Source of the DNA: Maricurvus nonylphenolicus
GTDB lineage: Bacteria > Pseudomonadota > Gammaproteobacteria > Pseudomonadales > Cellvibrionaceae
Direction of reading: 5' to 3'
Assembly: GCF_042854845.1 (NCBI RefSeq)
Contig: NZ_AP031498.1
Span: 1,302,001 to 1,366,000, forward strand
DNA length: 64,000 nucleotides
Every line of letters starts with the position of its first letter. The first letter of the stretch is position 1. Positions 6,726 to 15,534 of the stretch are shown here, piece by piece. The notes below the pieces were generated by a model. It was not told the origin of the DNA and did no database searches. It worked only from the letters and a program-made list of their open reading frames with translations. Position numbers and translations under genes: made by a program.

Positions 6726-8792
6726 CTATTGTTTATCGACGTACCGGGCAATACGGAAGCCAACATCATTGCGCGGATCATTGCCGTAATCCCTAAACGA
6801 CAGTCGCAATTCGGTAACGGTACCGTGCGCCCAACTGGAACCGCGAATCACATGGTGATCACCTTTGGCTGGCCCCATGGGATCCACTTCGGTTTTCAGG
6901 GATAGTCCTGTTTTAATGCCGTACAAATCATTGATCCACTCGGCGACATTGCCACTCATATCCGCCAGGCCTTTGTGGTTTACCCCAAATTTACCCACTG
7001 GCGAGCTGACAATATAGCTGTCATCGTAGGTGGCAATAATATTCCCCAGAATCGCGGCTGCGGAGCGATCAGCGTAGTTTCCCGCCCCCTGGGATGGCGG
7101 CATGGTTTTACCCCAGCTGTACTTCAGCATGGCACCTTCCTGTTCTCGTGCTGCCCAGGCCCACTCGGCTTCGGTGGGCAGGCGGTAGCCGTTGCTGTTG
7201 GCATTAAAGCCGGTGACCACACCATCTTCCAGGGTATAGAAGGGGGGGAGTTTTTCTTTTTCCGATAGCCAGTTGCAGTAGAGAGCGGCTTTCTGCCAGC
7301 TTACCTGTACCGCCGGATAATTTTCGTTGTTAAGGCTGTTGCCTTTGACATGACTGGATGAATGAAATTTTTCAAACTGGCGATATTGGGCGTTGGTCAC
7401 CTCAGTGGTGGCGATATAAAAAGCGCGGTCCAGTCTGACTTCCCGCAGAGCTTCGTTTGCGCGACGGCCCTGCTCACGACGCGATGCGCCCATGGTAAAA
7501 GTTTGTCGCGGACGGAACAGCTTCAGGGTCTGGCCGGCTTTGGTGGTGATACTGCGCGGTGTATTTTTCCAGCGCTCCTGTTCCAGTGTCAGCAGGGTAA
7601 TCGGGAATTGCTGGGACAGTTCCGGACGAGGCAAAACCGTTTGTACGTGGTCAGCGTAGCCTTCTTTGCTGATACGAATTTTATGGTTACGAGCGGGCAA
7701 GGTGAGTTTTTGATCGGCTCTACCCATCAGGCGGCCATCGACATAGAGCAGGGCGTCTTTAGGTGTTGCGCGAATGACAATATCACCCAGGTCGGGGGCG
7801 AGATTTACACTTAATTGTTTTTCTTCTCCGCTTAGTGCAGTTACCTGACGATGCTTGGGGGCATAGCCATCTTTAAACAGGGTGACCTTAACACGTTGAC
7901 CGGGCGGCAGCGCCAGCTCCAGTGGCGTGCGGCCACGGTAGCTGCCGTTGACGGTGACACTGGCGCCTGCGGGTTGGCTGCGTACCATCACCAGGCCATC
8001 GGCTTTAATCAGGCTGACTTCCGGCAAACTGTAGTTTTGCTGGGCTTTGACTTTAATGCTGTGTTGCCAGGCTTTATGGCCGGCGAGTTTCAAGCGCAGG
8101 CGATGTTTACCTTCAAGAATCTCGGCATCAATGGGTGTGGTGCCCACACTCACGTCATCAACAAATAGTTCGGCGCCTGCTGGCGTCGATGTTAAGGACA
8201 CAGTTCCCCAGGCGGGTTCCAGGCTCAGGTCGATACTTTGATGGGTATCGCGGCCCTCAATATCAATAGTTTGTTCCAGGGTTTTGTAGCGCTCAGCCTG
8301 CAGGGCCAACTGGTGTGTGCCCGCGGCAATGTCATTGAGCCGTTCACCGGTTTTACCGATGACTTCGCCGTCCAGCAACACAGTGGCTTCGGTATTACTG
8401 TTGATGGTTAGGTGGCCGGGCAGGCGACGCAGCTCCAAGTGCGCTTGTTGTGACTGTTGCTCAGTAATCGTGAGGGTTTCTTTATAGTCGTAATAACCTT
8501 CTGCGCTGGCAGTAATGTCGTGCTCGCCACTGAGAACAAGGTAGTGATCACCCACTTGAAAGGTCAAACCATCAATGTCGACTTCGGCATTTTCGGGGGT
8601 AGTGGTAACGATCAAGGAGCGAGCGGAAAACAGGTAAAGCAAAATCAGCAGGGCGATTAGCAGGACACCGCCTATACCACCTTGCAGAGGCGTAATCGCA
8701 AAACCGGGCTTTGACGTAGGCGCTGCAGCAGGCTCAAAGGCGGCGGGCTGAATCGTCTGGTTGTGAGCGCCTGGATCTTCCTTTTTCGTCAT
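6726..8792 (-). CDS. membrane-anchored PEGA-repeat protein with SUMF1/FGE-fold C-terminus
   Basis: A 688-residue protein. It has a polar N-terminus, one membrane segment at about residues 36-54, then about five tandem PEGA-type repeats (about 60-400), each with an AELFVDD- or ASVTVNG-like strand and a G-H/K-L pattern. A SUMF1/formylglycine-generating-enzyme fold follows at about 435-688, with FTMGAS, RLPTEAEWAWAAR, DMSGNVAEW and VIRGSSW. The segment that carries the two catalytic Cys in true FGE is here SSWAHGTVTELRLSFRDYG, without cysteine, so it is probably a binding fold rather than an enzyme. The bulk should be periplasmic. It lies in the envelope cluster with its own likely promoter upstream. 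Confidence 0.88.
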   Translation of the reverse strand: MTKKEDPGAHNQTIQPAAFEPAAAPTSKPGFAITPLQGGIGGVLLIALLILLYLFSARSLIVTTTPENAEVDIDGLTFQVGDHYLVLSGEHDITASAEGYYDYKETLTITEQQSQQAHLELRRLPGHLTINSNTEATVLLDGEVIGKTGERLNDIAAGTHQLALQAERYKTLEQTIDIEGRDTHQSIDLSLEPAWGTVSLTSTPAGAELFVDDVSVGTTPIDAEILEGKHRLRLKLAGHKAWQHSIKVKAQQNYSLPEVSLIKADGLVMVRSQPAGASVTVNGSYRGRTPLELALPPGQRVKVTLFKDGYAPKHRQVTALSGEEKQLSVNLAPDLGDIVIRATPKDALLYVDGRLMGRADQKLTLPARNHKIRISKEGYADHVQTVLPRPELSQQFPITLLTLEQERWKNTPRSITTKAGQTLKLFRPRQTFTMGASRREQGRRANEALREVRLDRAFYIATTEVTNAQYRQFEKFHSSSHVKGNSLNNENYPAVQVSWQKAALYCNWLSEKEKLPPFYTLEDGVVTGFNANSNGYRLPTEAEWAWAAREQEGAMLKYSWGKTMPPSQGAGNYADRSAAAILGNIIATYDDSYIVSSPVGKFGVNHKGLADMSGNVAEWINDLYGIKTGLSLKTEVDPMGPAKGDHHVIRGSSWAHGTVTELRLSFRDYGNDPRNDVGFRIARYVDKQ

Positions 8793-8859
8793 CCTATCGG
8801 TATTTCCTTGTTAGGTCTGTGTTTCTTTAACTGGGTTAAGGTCCGTGACAATCTGAGAC

Positions 8860-8886
8860 ATTATAGTTATATAAGACATAGTCTAA
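8860..8886 (-). promoter_or_regulatory. possible sigma-70 promoter before the PEGA/SUMF1 gene
   Basis: On the minus strand a perfect TATAAT (8865-8860) is preceded after 15 bases by TTAGAC (8886-8881), in an AT-rich tract in the 168-base gap between the TPR/PEGA gene and the PEGA/SUMF1 gene. The spacing is short and the -35 is poor, so this is a suggestion only. Confidence 0.35.
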
Positions 8887-8929
8887 TCTTAGCTTATTTT
8901 ATATAAATCCCCAGTCCTGCGTATTCACT

Positions 8930-8952
8930 AGGGGCCCGGCTCGGCGGGCCTT
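8930..8952 (-). terminator. GC-rich hairpin after the TPR/PEGA gene
   Basis: GGCCCG and CGGGCC can pair around a short GC-rich centre just downstream of the stop of the TPR/PEGA gene. There is no T-run, so at most it is an attenuating or RNA-stabilising hairpin. Confidence 0.3.
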
Positions 8953-8960
8953 GGTAAGTA

Positions 8961-10448
8961 TTACAAAGAGACTTTTTCGCGGCACTGAATCACGATAGGT
9001 GATGTTTGGCCATTGGGTAACACAGTGAATTCCTGGCGTACATCGCGATAACCTTCGCGGGTGCCAACCAGGGTATAGCGACCGGGTTTCAACGCCATAC
9101 TGCGTTCGGTGAAATTACCCAGCTTGCCGACCCGATACAGAGTGACCTGGGTCAGGTTATCAGACTGCAATTGTACGGTGATGGGAATCTGCGACTTTTC
9201 CAGTACGGCTTGCAGCAGGGTGGTTTGCTGTTGCAGGCGCGGCCCGGGTTTATTGATGGCTTTGGCATCACGCAGCAACCCCTGAGCCTGATTGTATACC
9301 GCATTATTGGCCAGGCGTTGCGGGTTGGCGATGGTCTGTTCCAGCTTGTCATCCAGGGTAGCTCTGGCCTGGGTGCGAATCAGGCCTACACGGGCTTTAA
9401 CCAGGCTGTCATCGAGCTTGAGCGCCTGTTCGAAGTAGTTAACCGCATCTTGCCATTTTTCCTGCTGTTCCTGTTTGAGCGCCGTGGCCATATGTTGTTT
9501 GATCAAAAACTGGGTGTGTTGATTGTTGGCTTGCTCAATGGCTTGTTTGGCGGTTTTTTCCTGTGGTTTCACAGCCAGGGCCTGCTTAAAGGATTTCTTG
9601 GCAGCGATAAACTTTTCGTTGTACAGGTGGCTGTAGCCTTCACCCATTAGCTGGCTAAAGCGCTCGTCACGCAGGGTGGTTGTCAGCTGTTTCAGTTGCG
9701 CTTGTGCGGGTGCAAATTCCGGGTCGAGTTTAAGGGCTGCCTCGACCTTGTCTTTGGCGGCCTGCCACTGCTGATTAAGTTGCAGGTTTTCGGCTTCATC
9801 CAGTAGGTTAATCACATCGGTGAGTGTTTGGGCGCGGGTCAGGCCTTTTTGCGCGTCATCATTGTGGGGGCGTATGGCATTGGCCAGTTGGTAAGCGCTG
9901 ATGGCTTGTTCGGCATTGCGCTCAGCAATGGCTTGCTCGCCGTCTTTCAAACTGTCAGTGAAAATGGTGTCTGCCATGGCCACTAACTGTTCTAGTTGGC
10001 TTAGGGCCTGCTCATACTGTGCTTGAGCCTGATCAAACTGGCGTTGGCGATAAAGGCTGTCGGCCTGTTCGGCATAACTCATGGCCTGCTGATAATTGGC
10101 TTTGGCCCACAGCTCGACTTGCATTGACTCCAGGGTTTTCTGTTTGTCGAGCAGTTTGGCGAGAATTTCCTGGGCTGCGCGCCGGGCTTTGGCGAGTTGG
10201 GCATCCTGCCAGGGAGATTCGTTACTGACCGCCGGGCTACCACCTGTAGGCGCACTGCCGGCCACACTGGCGGGGCCAGCGGGGTCTTCTGGTGATGCCG
10301 TTTCTATCGTTGGTGGTGTGACCAACTTGGGTAGCCAAAAGATAACCGCCAGTAGTATCAATGACAGGCCAATAAAGGCGGCTAGGGTGATTTTGTTGCG
10401 TTCCATCCAGGAAGTTTCAGTGGCGTTTACCTCTGAAATATCGTTCAT
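8961..10448 (-). CDS. membrane-anchored TPR protein with PEGA-like C-terminus
   Basis: A 495-residue protein. It has a short cytoplasmic N-terminus, a membrane segment at about residues 20-44, a Pro/Gly/Ser/Ala-rich linker (45-80), then an Ala/Gln-rich helical region with several TPR-like units to about residue 380 (for example AISAYQLANAIRPHNDDAQKGL and DAVNYFEQALKLDDSLVKARVG). The last 70 residues form a PEGA-like beta domain (VTLYRVGKL, LKPGRYTLVGTREGYRDV). Its build, a single anchor with a large periplasmic scaffold, parallels the PEGA/SUMF1 protein that follows. It is likely a scaffold of the envelope complex (inference). Confidence 0.85.
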   Translation of the reverse strand: MNDISEVNATETSWMERNKITLAAFIGLSLILLAVIFWLPKLVTPPTIETASPEDPAGPASVAGSAPTGGSPAVSNESPWQDAQLAKARRAAQEILAKLLDKQKTLESMQVELWAKANYQQAMSYAEQADSLYRQRQFDQAQAQYEQALSQLEQLVAMADTIFTDSLKDGEQAIAERNAEQAISAYQLANAIRPHNDDAQKGLTRAQTLTDVINLLDEAENLQLNQQWQAAKDKVEAALKLDPEFAPAQAQLKQLTTTLRDERFSQLMGEGYSHLYNEKFIAAKKSFKQALAVKPQEKTAKQAIEQANNQHTQFLIKQHMATALKQEQQEKWQDAVNYFEQALKLDDSLVKARVGLIRTQARATLDDKLEQTIANPQRLANNAVYNQAQGLLRDAKAINKPGPRLQQQTTLLQAVLEKSQIPITVQLQSDNLTQVTLYRVGKLGNFTERSMALKPGRYTLVGTREGYRDVRQEFTVLPNGQTSPIVIQCREKVSL

Positions 10449-10496
10449 AGGGTGTCCCGTTTTGGTCTTTTAACTGTTGTTATTTATTGATTGCTA

Positions 10497-11735
10497 TTAA
10501 TTGACGTTAGCGTCGGCGGCGCTGATGCCGGTATCAATACGATAAATTTCCTGAAGCAATTGGCGCCACTGTTCATACTGGTTTTCCACACTGCCCGACA
10601 GGGTAATGGTGCGGTCTTCCAGTTCAATAACCTGTGGCTCAATATCGGCTTCCAGTGAATCGCCGAGCTCCATCAGGGCTTCGATATGCATTTGTGATTC
10701 GGCGCGTTTATCGAAACCACTTTTAATCAGATAACCACCGGCGGCAACGGCGACACTACCGGCTGCGCGGCTGGAACCGTTATCGCTGCCAGCGGCGGCA
10801 ACACCGGCGATAATGGAGGCAATACCGGCGATGGTGCGATTGCGGGCATCGCGTTTTAGCTCGCGCAATGCCATGACTTCGTCATAGCTCATTTTGCGCC
10901 ATTCCTGATAGGAACCCTGCATTTCCTTAACAAAGGTGCCGTAGTAATCCTGCAGGGTATCGACAAACAGGTAGTCGCGTTCGCGAATCAGGCGAATGCG
11001 TTCCATCATAGGGTCGTTATCTGCCGGTAGGCGCTGAATACTGTAAGTGCCCTGATCACTTTGTTTCAGGTGTTCACTAAAAGCGGTGGGGGAGAAGTTC
11101 TGGGCAAATTTTAATTCGGCAACGGTGCGGATGCGCAGCAGTTCGCTAGAGGGCTGTTGGCGTCGATAGGCCAGCATGTCGTTGGCGATACGGTTATAGA
11201 GGCCTTGGAAAGGATCGGGTGCGTTATAGCCGCGATCAGCGGTGTAGGCGTATTTACTGGCCAGGGCTTCGTATTCTTTTTCAAACCACACGCTACCGGT
11301 GGCATCTCTGACGGTAACTAGCAGTAGCAGTTGTTCACCATCGGATTGCAGGATCTTGCCTTCGACATTGACATCGACGCTGCTCTGTTGATTGGGGATA
11401 ACCCGCACAGCGCCCCAGGCTGAACTCTTTTGCAGGGAGGCCATTAATTGGTAAGGGATAAAGCGCGACTCGGCTTTGCGTACTTCGGGGAACAGCATGC
11501 GTTCATCGTCATCGACCGGGTTGTCGAGATTGGGATCGAAGATATGAATGCCAACATCCAGCAACTCGGATTCGGGGATTTCGGCAGTCTCCTGCACCAC
11601 GGGGACATACTCGGTGCTCTTGATAACATTGCTGGCGCAGCCTGCAAGCCCTATAGCTAATCCTATGATCGCTAACAGGCGTAAACCGGTACTATGACTG
11701 CTATGTTGACCTATTTGTTGAAAAGACGCTTTCAT
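10497..11735 (-). CDS. large lipoprotein with BON-like C-terminal segment
   Basis: A 412-residue predicted lipoprotein. I use the ATG at 11735, after which comes a signal with core LLAIIGLAIGLAGC; the longer frame to 11837 would overlap the preceding gene and put a long non-signal stretch first. A Gly/Ala-rich, possibly membrane-inserting helix pair lies at about residues 315-345 (GIASIIAGVAAAGS, AAGSVAVAAGGYLI). The C-terminus contains IELEDRTITLSGSVENQYEQW, which resembles a BON domain strand-helix unit. The family is otherwise unrecognised. It lies 40 bases after the polyserine lipoprotein stop. Confidence 0.78.
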   Translation of the reverse strand: MKASFQQIGQHSSHSTGLRLLAIIGLAIGLAGCASNVIKSTEYVPVVQETAEIPESELLDVGIHIFDPNLDNPVDDDERMLFPEVRKAESRFIPYQLMASLQKSSAWGAVRVIPNQQSSVDVNVEGKILQSDGEQLLLLVTVRDATGSVWFEKEYEALASKYAYTADRGYNAPDPFQGLYNRIANDMLAYRRQQPSSELLRIRTVAELKFAQNFSPTAFSEHLKQSDQGTYSIQRLPADNDPMMERIRLIRERDYLFVDTLQDYYGTFVKEMQGSYQEWRKMSYDEVMALRELKRDARNRTIAGIASIIAGVAAAGSDNGSSRAAGSVAVAAGGYLIKSGFDKRAESQMHIEALMELGDSLEADIEPQVIELEDRTITLSGSVENQYEQWRQLLQEIYRIDTGISAADANVN

Positions 11736-11775
11736 GCTTCTATTACCTAGCCAAGTTGCAATAGTTATCAAGAGG

Positions 11776-12873
11776 TTACTTTTGGTTTTTGTAACGGCGG
11801 TATTCTTCCCACAGTTTTTCACGCAGTTCCGGGTCACTCTCTTTCATTGCGGCTTCTCGAATTTGACGAGCAACCACATCATCGTCACTGCCATCGGGAA
11901 TATCCGGTGGTGGTGGGAAACCACGGTCTCCGGAACTATCAAAGTCGCCTTTGCGCTGGTTGCCTCCACCAGGGGGCAGGTTGCCGCCACCGGCATTTGA
12001 TTCAGCACCTTCTTCACCACCGGCAGGTGGCGGAGGATTTTGATCACCCGGTTGTTGTGATTCACTGCCTTGCTCTTCGACGAAGGCTTCATCATAAGGT
12101 GTGCCACCGGCAGCCGCCGCTGCGGCTTCAGCCTCAGCTTCACTGCCACGTTGGTTGGCTCGGTTATGGATATATTCCCGCTCGCGCAGAATCATGCCGT
12201 CGTAGGTCGACATGGAGGTTTCCAATTGTGCATCGAGCACAGCTACCGCTTCGCTCGCAGTCATCGGTGGTGCGCCAGAGGCGCTGGCTGATGAGCTGGA
12301 CGATGAACTAGATGATGAACTGGAAGAGGAGCTCGAGGAAGCGCTTGAGGAAGAGCTCGAAGATGCGCTACTGGAAGATGAGCTGCTAGAGGAGCTACTA
12401 GAGGAGCTTGATGACTGGCTCGACGAACTGCTGGCGCTGCTTTGTTCTTCTTCGGAAAAATCAATCTCGTCGCTCTGGCTTTCCGAGGCATCAGCCATAG
12501 GAGGCTCATCGGTGGGTTCGCTCTGCTCGCCTTCACTGGAAGCCTGCTGTTCGGCTTCTTCACCGCTCATCTCGCCACCGGCTTCTGTCCCTTCGGATTG
12601 TTCTCCGCTTTGCGACTGGCTGGCAACCTCGCCCGTCTGGCCTTCAGAGGATTGTGATTCCTGCCCGTCCTGGCTGGAAGCCGTGGACTGGTTCTGGGAT
12701 TTATTGGGCGACTTTTGCGGTGAGGGCATGGACGGTGTCGACGGCGTGCTGGGTGAGGACGTCGACGGGCTGGGTACACTGGGCGTAGAGGACTGTTGCT
12801 GCTGTTGTTGGGTCTTGCAGCCTGTAATTGCCAGAGTGGCACTGATAGCCAGCGCCAGTGTGAGCTTGTTCAT
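11776..12873 (-). CDS. polyserine-tract lipoprotein
   Basis: A 365-residue predicted lipoprotein with signal MNKLTLALAISATLAITGC (lipobox ITGC), a Gln run, then Ser/Pro- and Glu/Gln/Ser-rich disordered regions. A tract of about 55 residues, almost all Ser with a few Ala, spans roughly residues 145-200. After it come an ordered helical stretch (TASEAVAVLDAQLETS), a Gly/Pro-rich region and a charged C-terminal helix (DPELREKLWEEYRRY). AAGGA just upstream supports the start. All six serine codons are mixed in the tract. Such tracts act as flexible linkers in exported proteins of Saccharophagus-like bacteria. Here it could span the periplasm between outer-membrane anchor and the C-terminal helix (inference). 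Confidence 0.85.
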   Translation of the reverse strand: MNKLTLALAISATLAITGCKTQQQQQQSSTPSVPSPSTSSPSTPSTPSMPSPQKSPNKSQNQSTASSQDGQESQSSEGQTGEVASQSQSGEQSEGTEAGGEMSGEEAEQQASSEGEQSEPTDEPPMADASESQSDEIDFSEEEQSSASSSSSQSSSSSSSSSSSSSSSSASSSSSSSASSSSSSSSSSSSSSSSSASASGAPPMTASEAVAVLDAQLETSMSTYDGMILREREYIHNRANQRGSEAEAEAAAAAAGGTPYDEAFVEEQGSESQQPGDQNPPPPAGGEEGAESNAGGGNLPPGGGNQRKGDFDSSGDRGFPPPPDIPDGSDDDVVARQIREAAMKESDPELREKLWEEYRRYKNQK

Positions 12874-12991
12874 GGTCTTCCTTAATCCTTACCAGCGAAG
12901 TGCAGACTTGCGCCTGCACCACTTTCATTATGTTAATTATGTCATGTTGTCTTCTGGCGGTCGCCGCTGGTTGCGATTCTTATGCCAGTGA

Positions 12992-14272
12992 CTAATGCCC
13001 TTTGGGTGGGAATACGTAACGGTGAGTCAGGTTTTGGGTTATCACCGGTACGCCACCTTCAAAGCGTGGTCTAAATTTCGCGTATTTCAACGACTTGCGA
13101 ACTTTGGAGCGATTGCGGACGTTTTCAGGAGGATTGGATTCAACGATCTCTATATTCCTGGCCCGGCCATTCGCGGATACATCAAAGTTCACCAATACAA
13201 ATTCGTTGTTCAGGTTACTGTTATCCACCTTGGTATTTAAAAGGGGCATATCCGGTAAGGCAACAGGTTTACTAAACAGTTCCTTGGCCTTGGCTTCTGT
13301 TTCCGGGTTCTGCGCCAGGTTGTCGTAGGCCTGTTGATACATATCCATGGCGGTATGCCAGCGGTTAAATAGCAGGTGCCAATCTGCCAGCTCAACTTGA
13401 GCTTCCATGGCGCCCGTGGGGTAAGCATCGGGGTTACTGGCATAAACATCATGAATGCGTTTAATGGCTTTCTTGCCCGATGAATAGCTATTCATAATGT
13501 ACTGTTCGAGGCGGATCTGATCATCCTGAGTGGGCTTCTCGCCGATCATCTGCTGGCTGGAGCGGCTCAGGCTACTGGCCTGGAAGGTGGCAAGGTAATA
13601 ATTGGATACAGTAATGCCGCGCAAAGCATTAATTAAGCGCTCTTCGTGGCTTTCATTGTCTCCGTCGAAGTGATCAATAATTTTCACTGCCAGACTGTAG
13701 AGGTTATGGGCATTGATCAGATGATGGAATAGACCGCTGCCGACATTAAGAGAGTAGGCCTGAAGATGCCATTTACTCATTTTCTCGATAGCAGGTAGCA
13801 TTCTGGGGTCATTTTCGCCGAAATTTCGCCTATGTAGCCAATACAGGTATTCATGGCTGTTGCTGGCGTCTTCCCACTGACCCTGGGCGATATGGCTTTC
13901 AATCAGGCGCTCAAGAATCGGTACCTGGCTGAGGTTATAGAGGCCGCTGTTGATACGGTTAACATGCATGGCCCGACTAAAGGTATCGACGGCACTCTCG
14001 TGATCACCATTATTTTGCTGGGCAATACCCAGGCCTACCAGGTGTTCGGAGAGTTGGGTGTGGTAAGGGCCATACTCGCCTTCCAGTGATTCGATATGCA
14101 TCTGATAATCAGAGGCAGAGCGGCTATCGGCTTGCTCTGTGGTGTCGAAATGACTGTCAGGGGCCAGACCGTTGGCGCCTTCCGGGATATTCTCCGCTGC
14201 CGGGGCTACTTGAGGTAAAACACCTAAAGCGAGTAATACAAAAGCTACGGGGAACAGGCGCTGTGTAAGCAT
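12992..14272 (-). CDS. exported TPR protein with TonB-like C-terminal domain
   Basis: A 426-residue protein. The signal peptide starts at the ATG at 14272 (MLTQRLFPVAFVLLALG, cleavage near APA-AE) with AAGGA just upstream; the longer frame to 14338 would put about 22 non-signal residues first. The middle is helical TPR-like repeats (GDHESAVDTFSRAMHVNR, GQWEDASNSHEYLYWLHRR). The last 90 residues fit a TonB C-terminal fold: EFVLVNFDVSANGRARNIEI, then a short helix and FRPRFEGGVPV. Classical TonB has an uncleaved membrane anchor; here there is none. It is the first gene of the minus-strand envelope cluster, and no terminator separates it from the next. Confidence 0.85.
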   Translation of the reverse strand: MLTQRLFPVAFVLLALGVLPQVAPAAENIPEGANGLAPDSHFDTTEQADSRSASDYQMHIESLEGEYGPYHTQLSEHLVGLGIAQQNNGDHESAVDTFSRAMHVNRINSGLYNLSQVPILERLIESHIAQGQWEDASNSHEYLYWLHRRNFGENDPRMLPAIEKMSKWHLQAYSLNVGSGLFHHLINAHNLYSLAVKIIDHFDGDNESHEERLINALRGITVSNYYLATFQASSLSRSSQQMIGEKPTQDDQIRLEQYIMNSYSSGKKAIKRIHDVYASNPDAYPTGAMEAQVELADWHLLFNRWHTAMDMYQQAYDNLAQNPETEAKAKELFSKPVALPDMPLLNTKVDNSNLNNEFVLVNFDVSANGRARNIEIVESNPPENVRNRSKVRKSLKYAKFRPRFEGGVPVITQNLTHRYVFPPKGH

Positions 14273-14807
14273 ACGTCCTTGTTGCTGCGAGGTTAGAGTG
14301 ACGCTGCTGTGGTAATGCATTTGCACGATCCCAAACATGTAATGACTGTTGTCAGGTTAAAACCTTACGTTAAACCATATACCCAGTTTATCGGCACTCA
14401 GATCACGAGATAAAGTGAATATCTGTGACTGGAATCTTGTTATGACAGCCATTTTTTCCGTTGGTTCTATACCTCGGGAAACGCGCTGCATCATAAACTG
14501 GGGTGTGGCATTCGAAGTTAATCAAAGTATAGCCAAGGCCCATTGGTTCGATGATTGAGTCATGGGGAGGGGGGTTGGGTTCTGGCACTTAAATCATTGC
14601 CCTATTGTTGTGCAGTTGCAGCTCAGGTAGGTAACCAATTACATGCGAAACCGGGATGTTAAGCCACCTTGGCATTTTTTACCGATGATCAGGTGTGTTT
14701 GGCTTGGCGGTTATTTATAGACGAGGCAAATATGAAGCGGCTTCAATATCACGAAATATTCTAGAAACCCCGGTTGCTTCAACACACTCAAGCAGGGTAT
14801 GAGGGTT
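14273..14807. other. intergenic region without supported gene
   Basis: About 535 bases between the envelope cluster start and the bufferin operon terminator. It should hold the promoter of the TPR/TonB-like gene, but I find no convincing -35/-10 pair. Short open frames here lack a ribosome binding site or recognisable content. Confidence 0.6.
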
Positions 14808-14809
14808 GA

Positions 14810-14856
14810 AAAAGGCGCCAAATCAACTGACCCAGGAGTCAGTTGTGACGCCTGAA
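14810..14856 (-). terminator. intrinsic terminator of the bufferin operon
   Basis: On the minus strand AGGCGTCACAACTGACT pairs imperfectly with GTCAGTTGATTTGGCGCCT (perfect core CAACTGAC/GTCAGTTG), followed by a T-run. It begins a few bases after the stop of the anti-sigma-like gene. Confidence 0.8.
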
Positions 14857-14859
14857 GTT

Positions 14860-15534
14860 TCACCGGTCAGTTTCGCTTGAGGCCATGGTGGATGACACCA
14901 TCAAGAGCTGCTTTTCTACCCAGATTTCAATTCTGAGTCCTTTGGCATAAGTCACAAGGGGTACTTGGCCCTGTTCGAGAACCGGCAACTCACCAAATAC
15001 ATCGGGCAGGTATTCAGTTTGGTAGAGTGTGGTGTGTGGATCCTGCGCATCACCGTAGCGCAATTGCGCGGCGGTAATACTTTGTATCGAGCAATAGCGA
15101 CCACCGATTAATGTGTAGCTTGATACTCCCTGTTGTGATTGAAAATATGTTGAAGGCGTTGGTATAAATTCCAGTTGCGTGAAAAATTTCTGCATGTCAT
15201 TAAAGTGATGACTTTTCACATCCAGTGGTTTCATTTTGATATGGTTTTTTGCCACTTCATTGGCAATGGCTGTAATTAAATTTTCTTGCGATTTTATCGC
15301 GGGTTGTAATTGTGTTAACACAAAGGTTAGTAATGCCGCGATAAAGAATACACTGGCAACCATACTGAGGCGATAACGTAATAGTGCAGGTTTTTTCGAT
15401 GTTTTGTTATTTTCTGAGGTGGCAAACTGCTGTTGCAACTGCTGTAAATTAACCAGCTGTGCCTCGTCGAGTTGCTGTTCAGCAAAAAAATCCTGACTGG
15501 ATTGGCGAAGTGTTTTTTTCATGTCTTTTTTCAT
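14860..15534 (-). CDS. single-pass membrane protein, anti-sigma-like, bufferin operon
   Basis: A 224-residue protein with a cytoplasmic Gln-rich N-terminus (about 50 residues), one membrane segment at about residues 55-75 (LSMVASVFFIAALLTFVLT) and a periplasmic domain of about 150 residues with two separate motifs, GGRYCSIQSITAAQLRYGD and VPLVTYAKGLRIEIWVE. It overlaps the ECF sigma gene by ATGA. Topology and coupling fit an anti-sigma factor whose sensor faces the periplasm (inference), but no zinc-binding or FecR-type motif is visible. Confidence 0.72.
   Translation of the reverse strand: MKKDMKKTLRQSSQDFFAEQQLDEAQLVNLQQLQQQFATSENNKTSKKPALLRYRLSMVASVFFIAALLTFVLTQLQPAIKSQENLITAIANEVAKNHIKMKPLDVKSHHFNDMQKFFTQLEFIPTPSTYFQSQQGVSSYTLIGGRYCSIQSITAAQLRYGDAQDPHTTLYQTEYLPDVFGELPVLEQGQVPLVTYAKGLRIEIWVEKQLLMVSSTMASSETDR

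Noticed and set aside
12212..12991. Plus-strand open frame of 259 residues with a long Asp/Glu/Leu-rich repeat
   Set aside because: It is the mirror of the polyserine tract on the minus strand; complements of mixed serine codons read as acidic and Leu codons. It has no ribosome site or known domain.
14403..14588. 61-residue minus-strand open frame in the gap before the bufferin operon
   Set aside because: No ribosome site, no signal peptide and no recognisable content.
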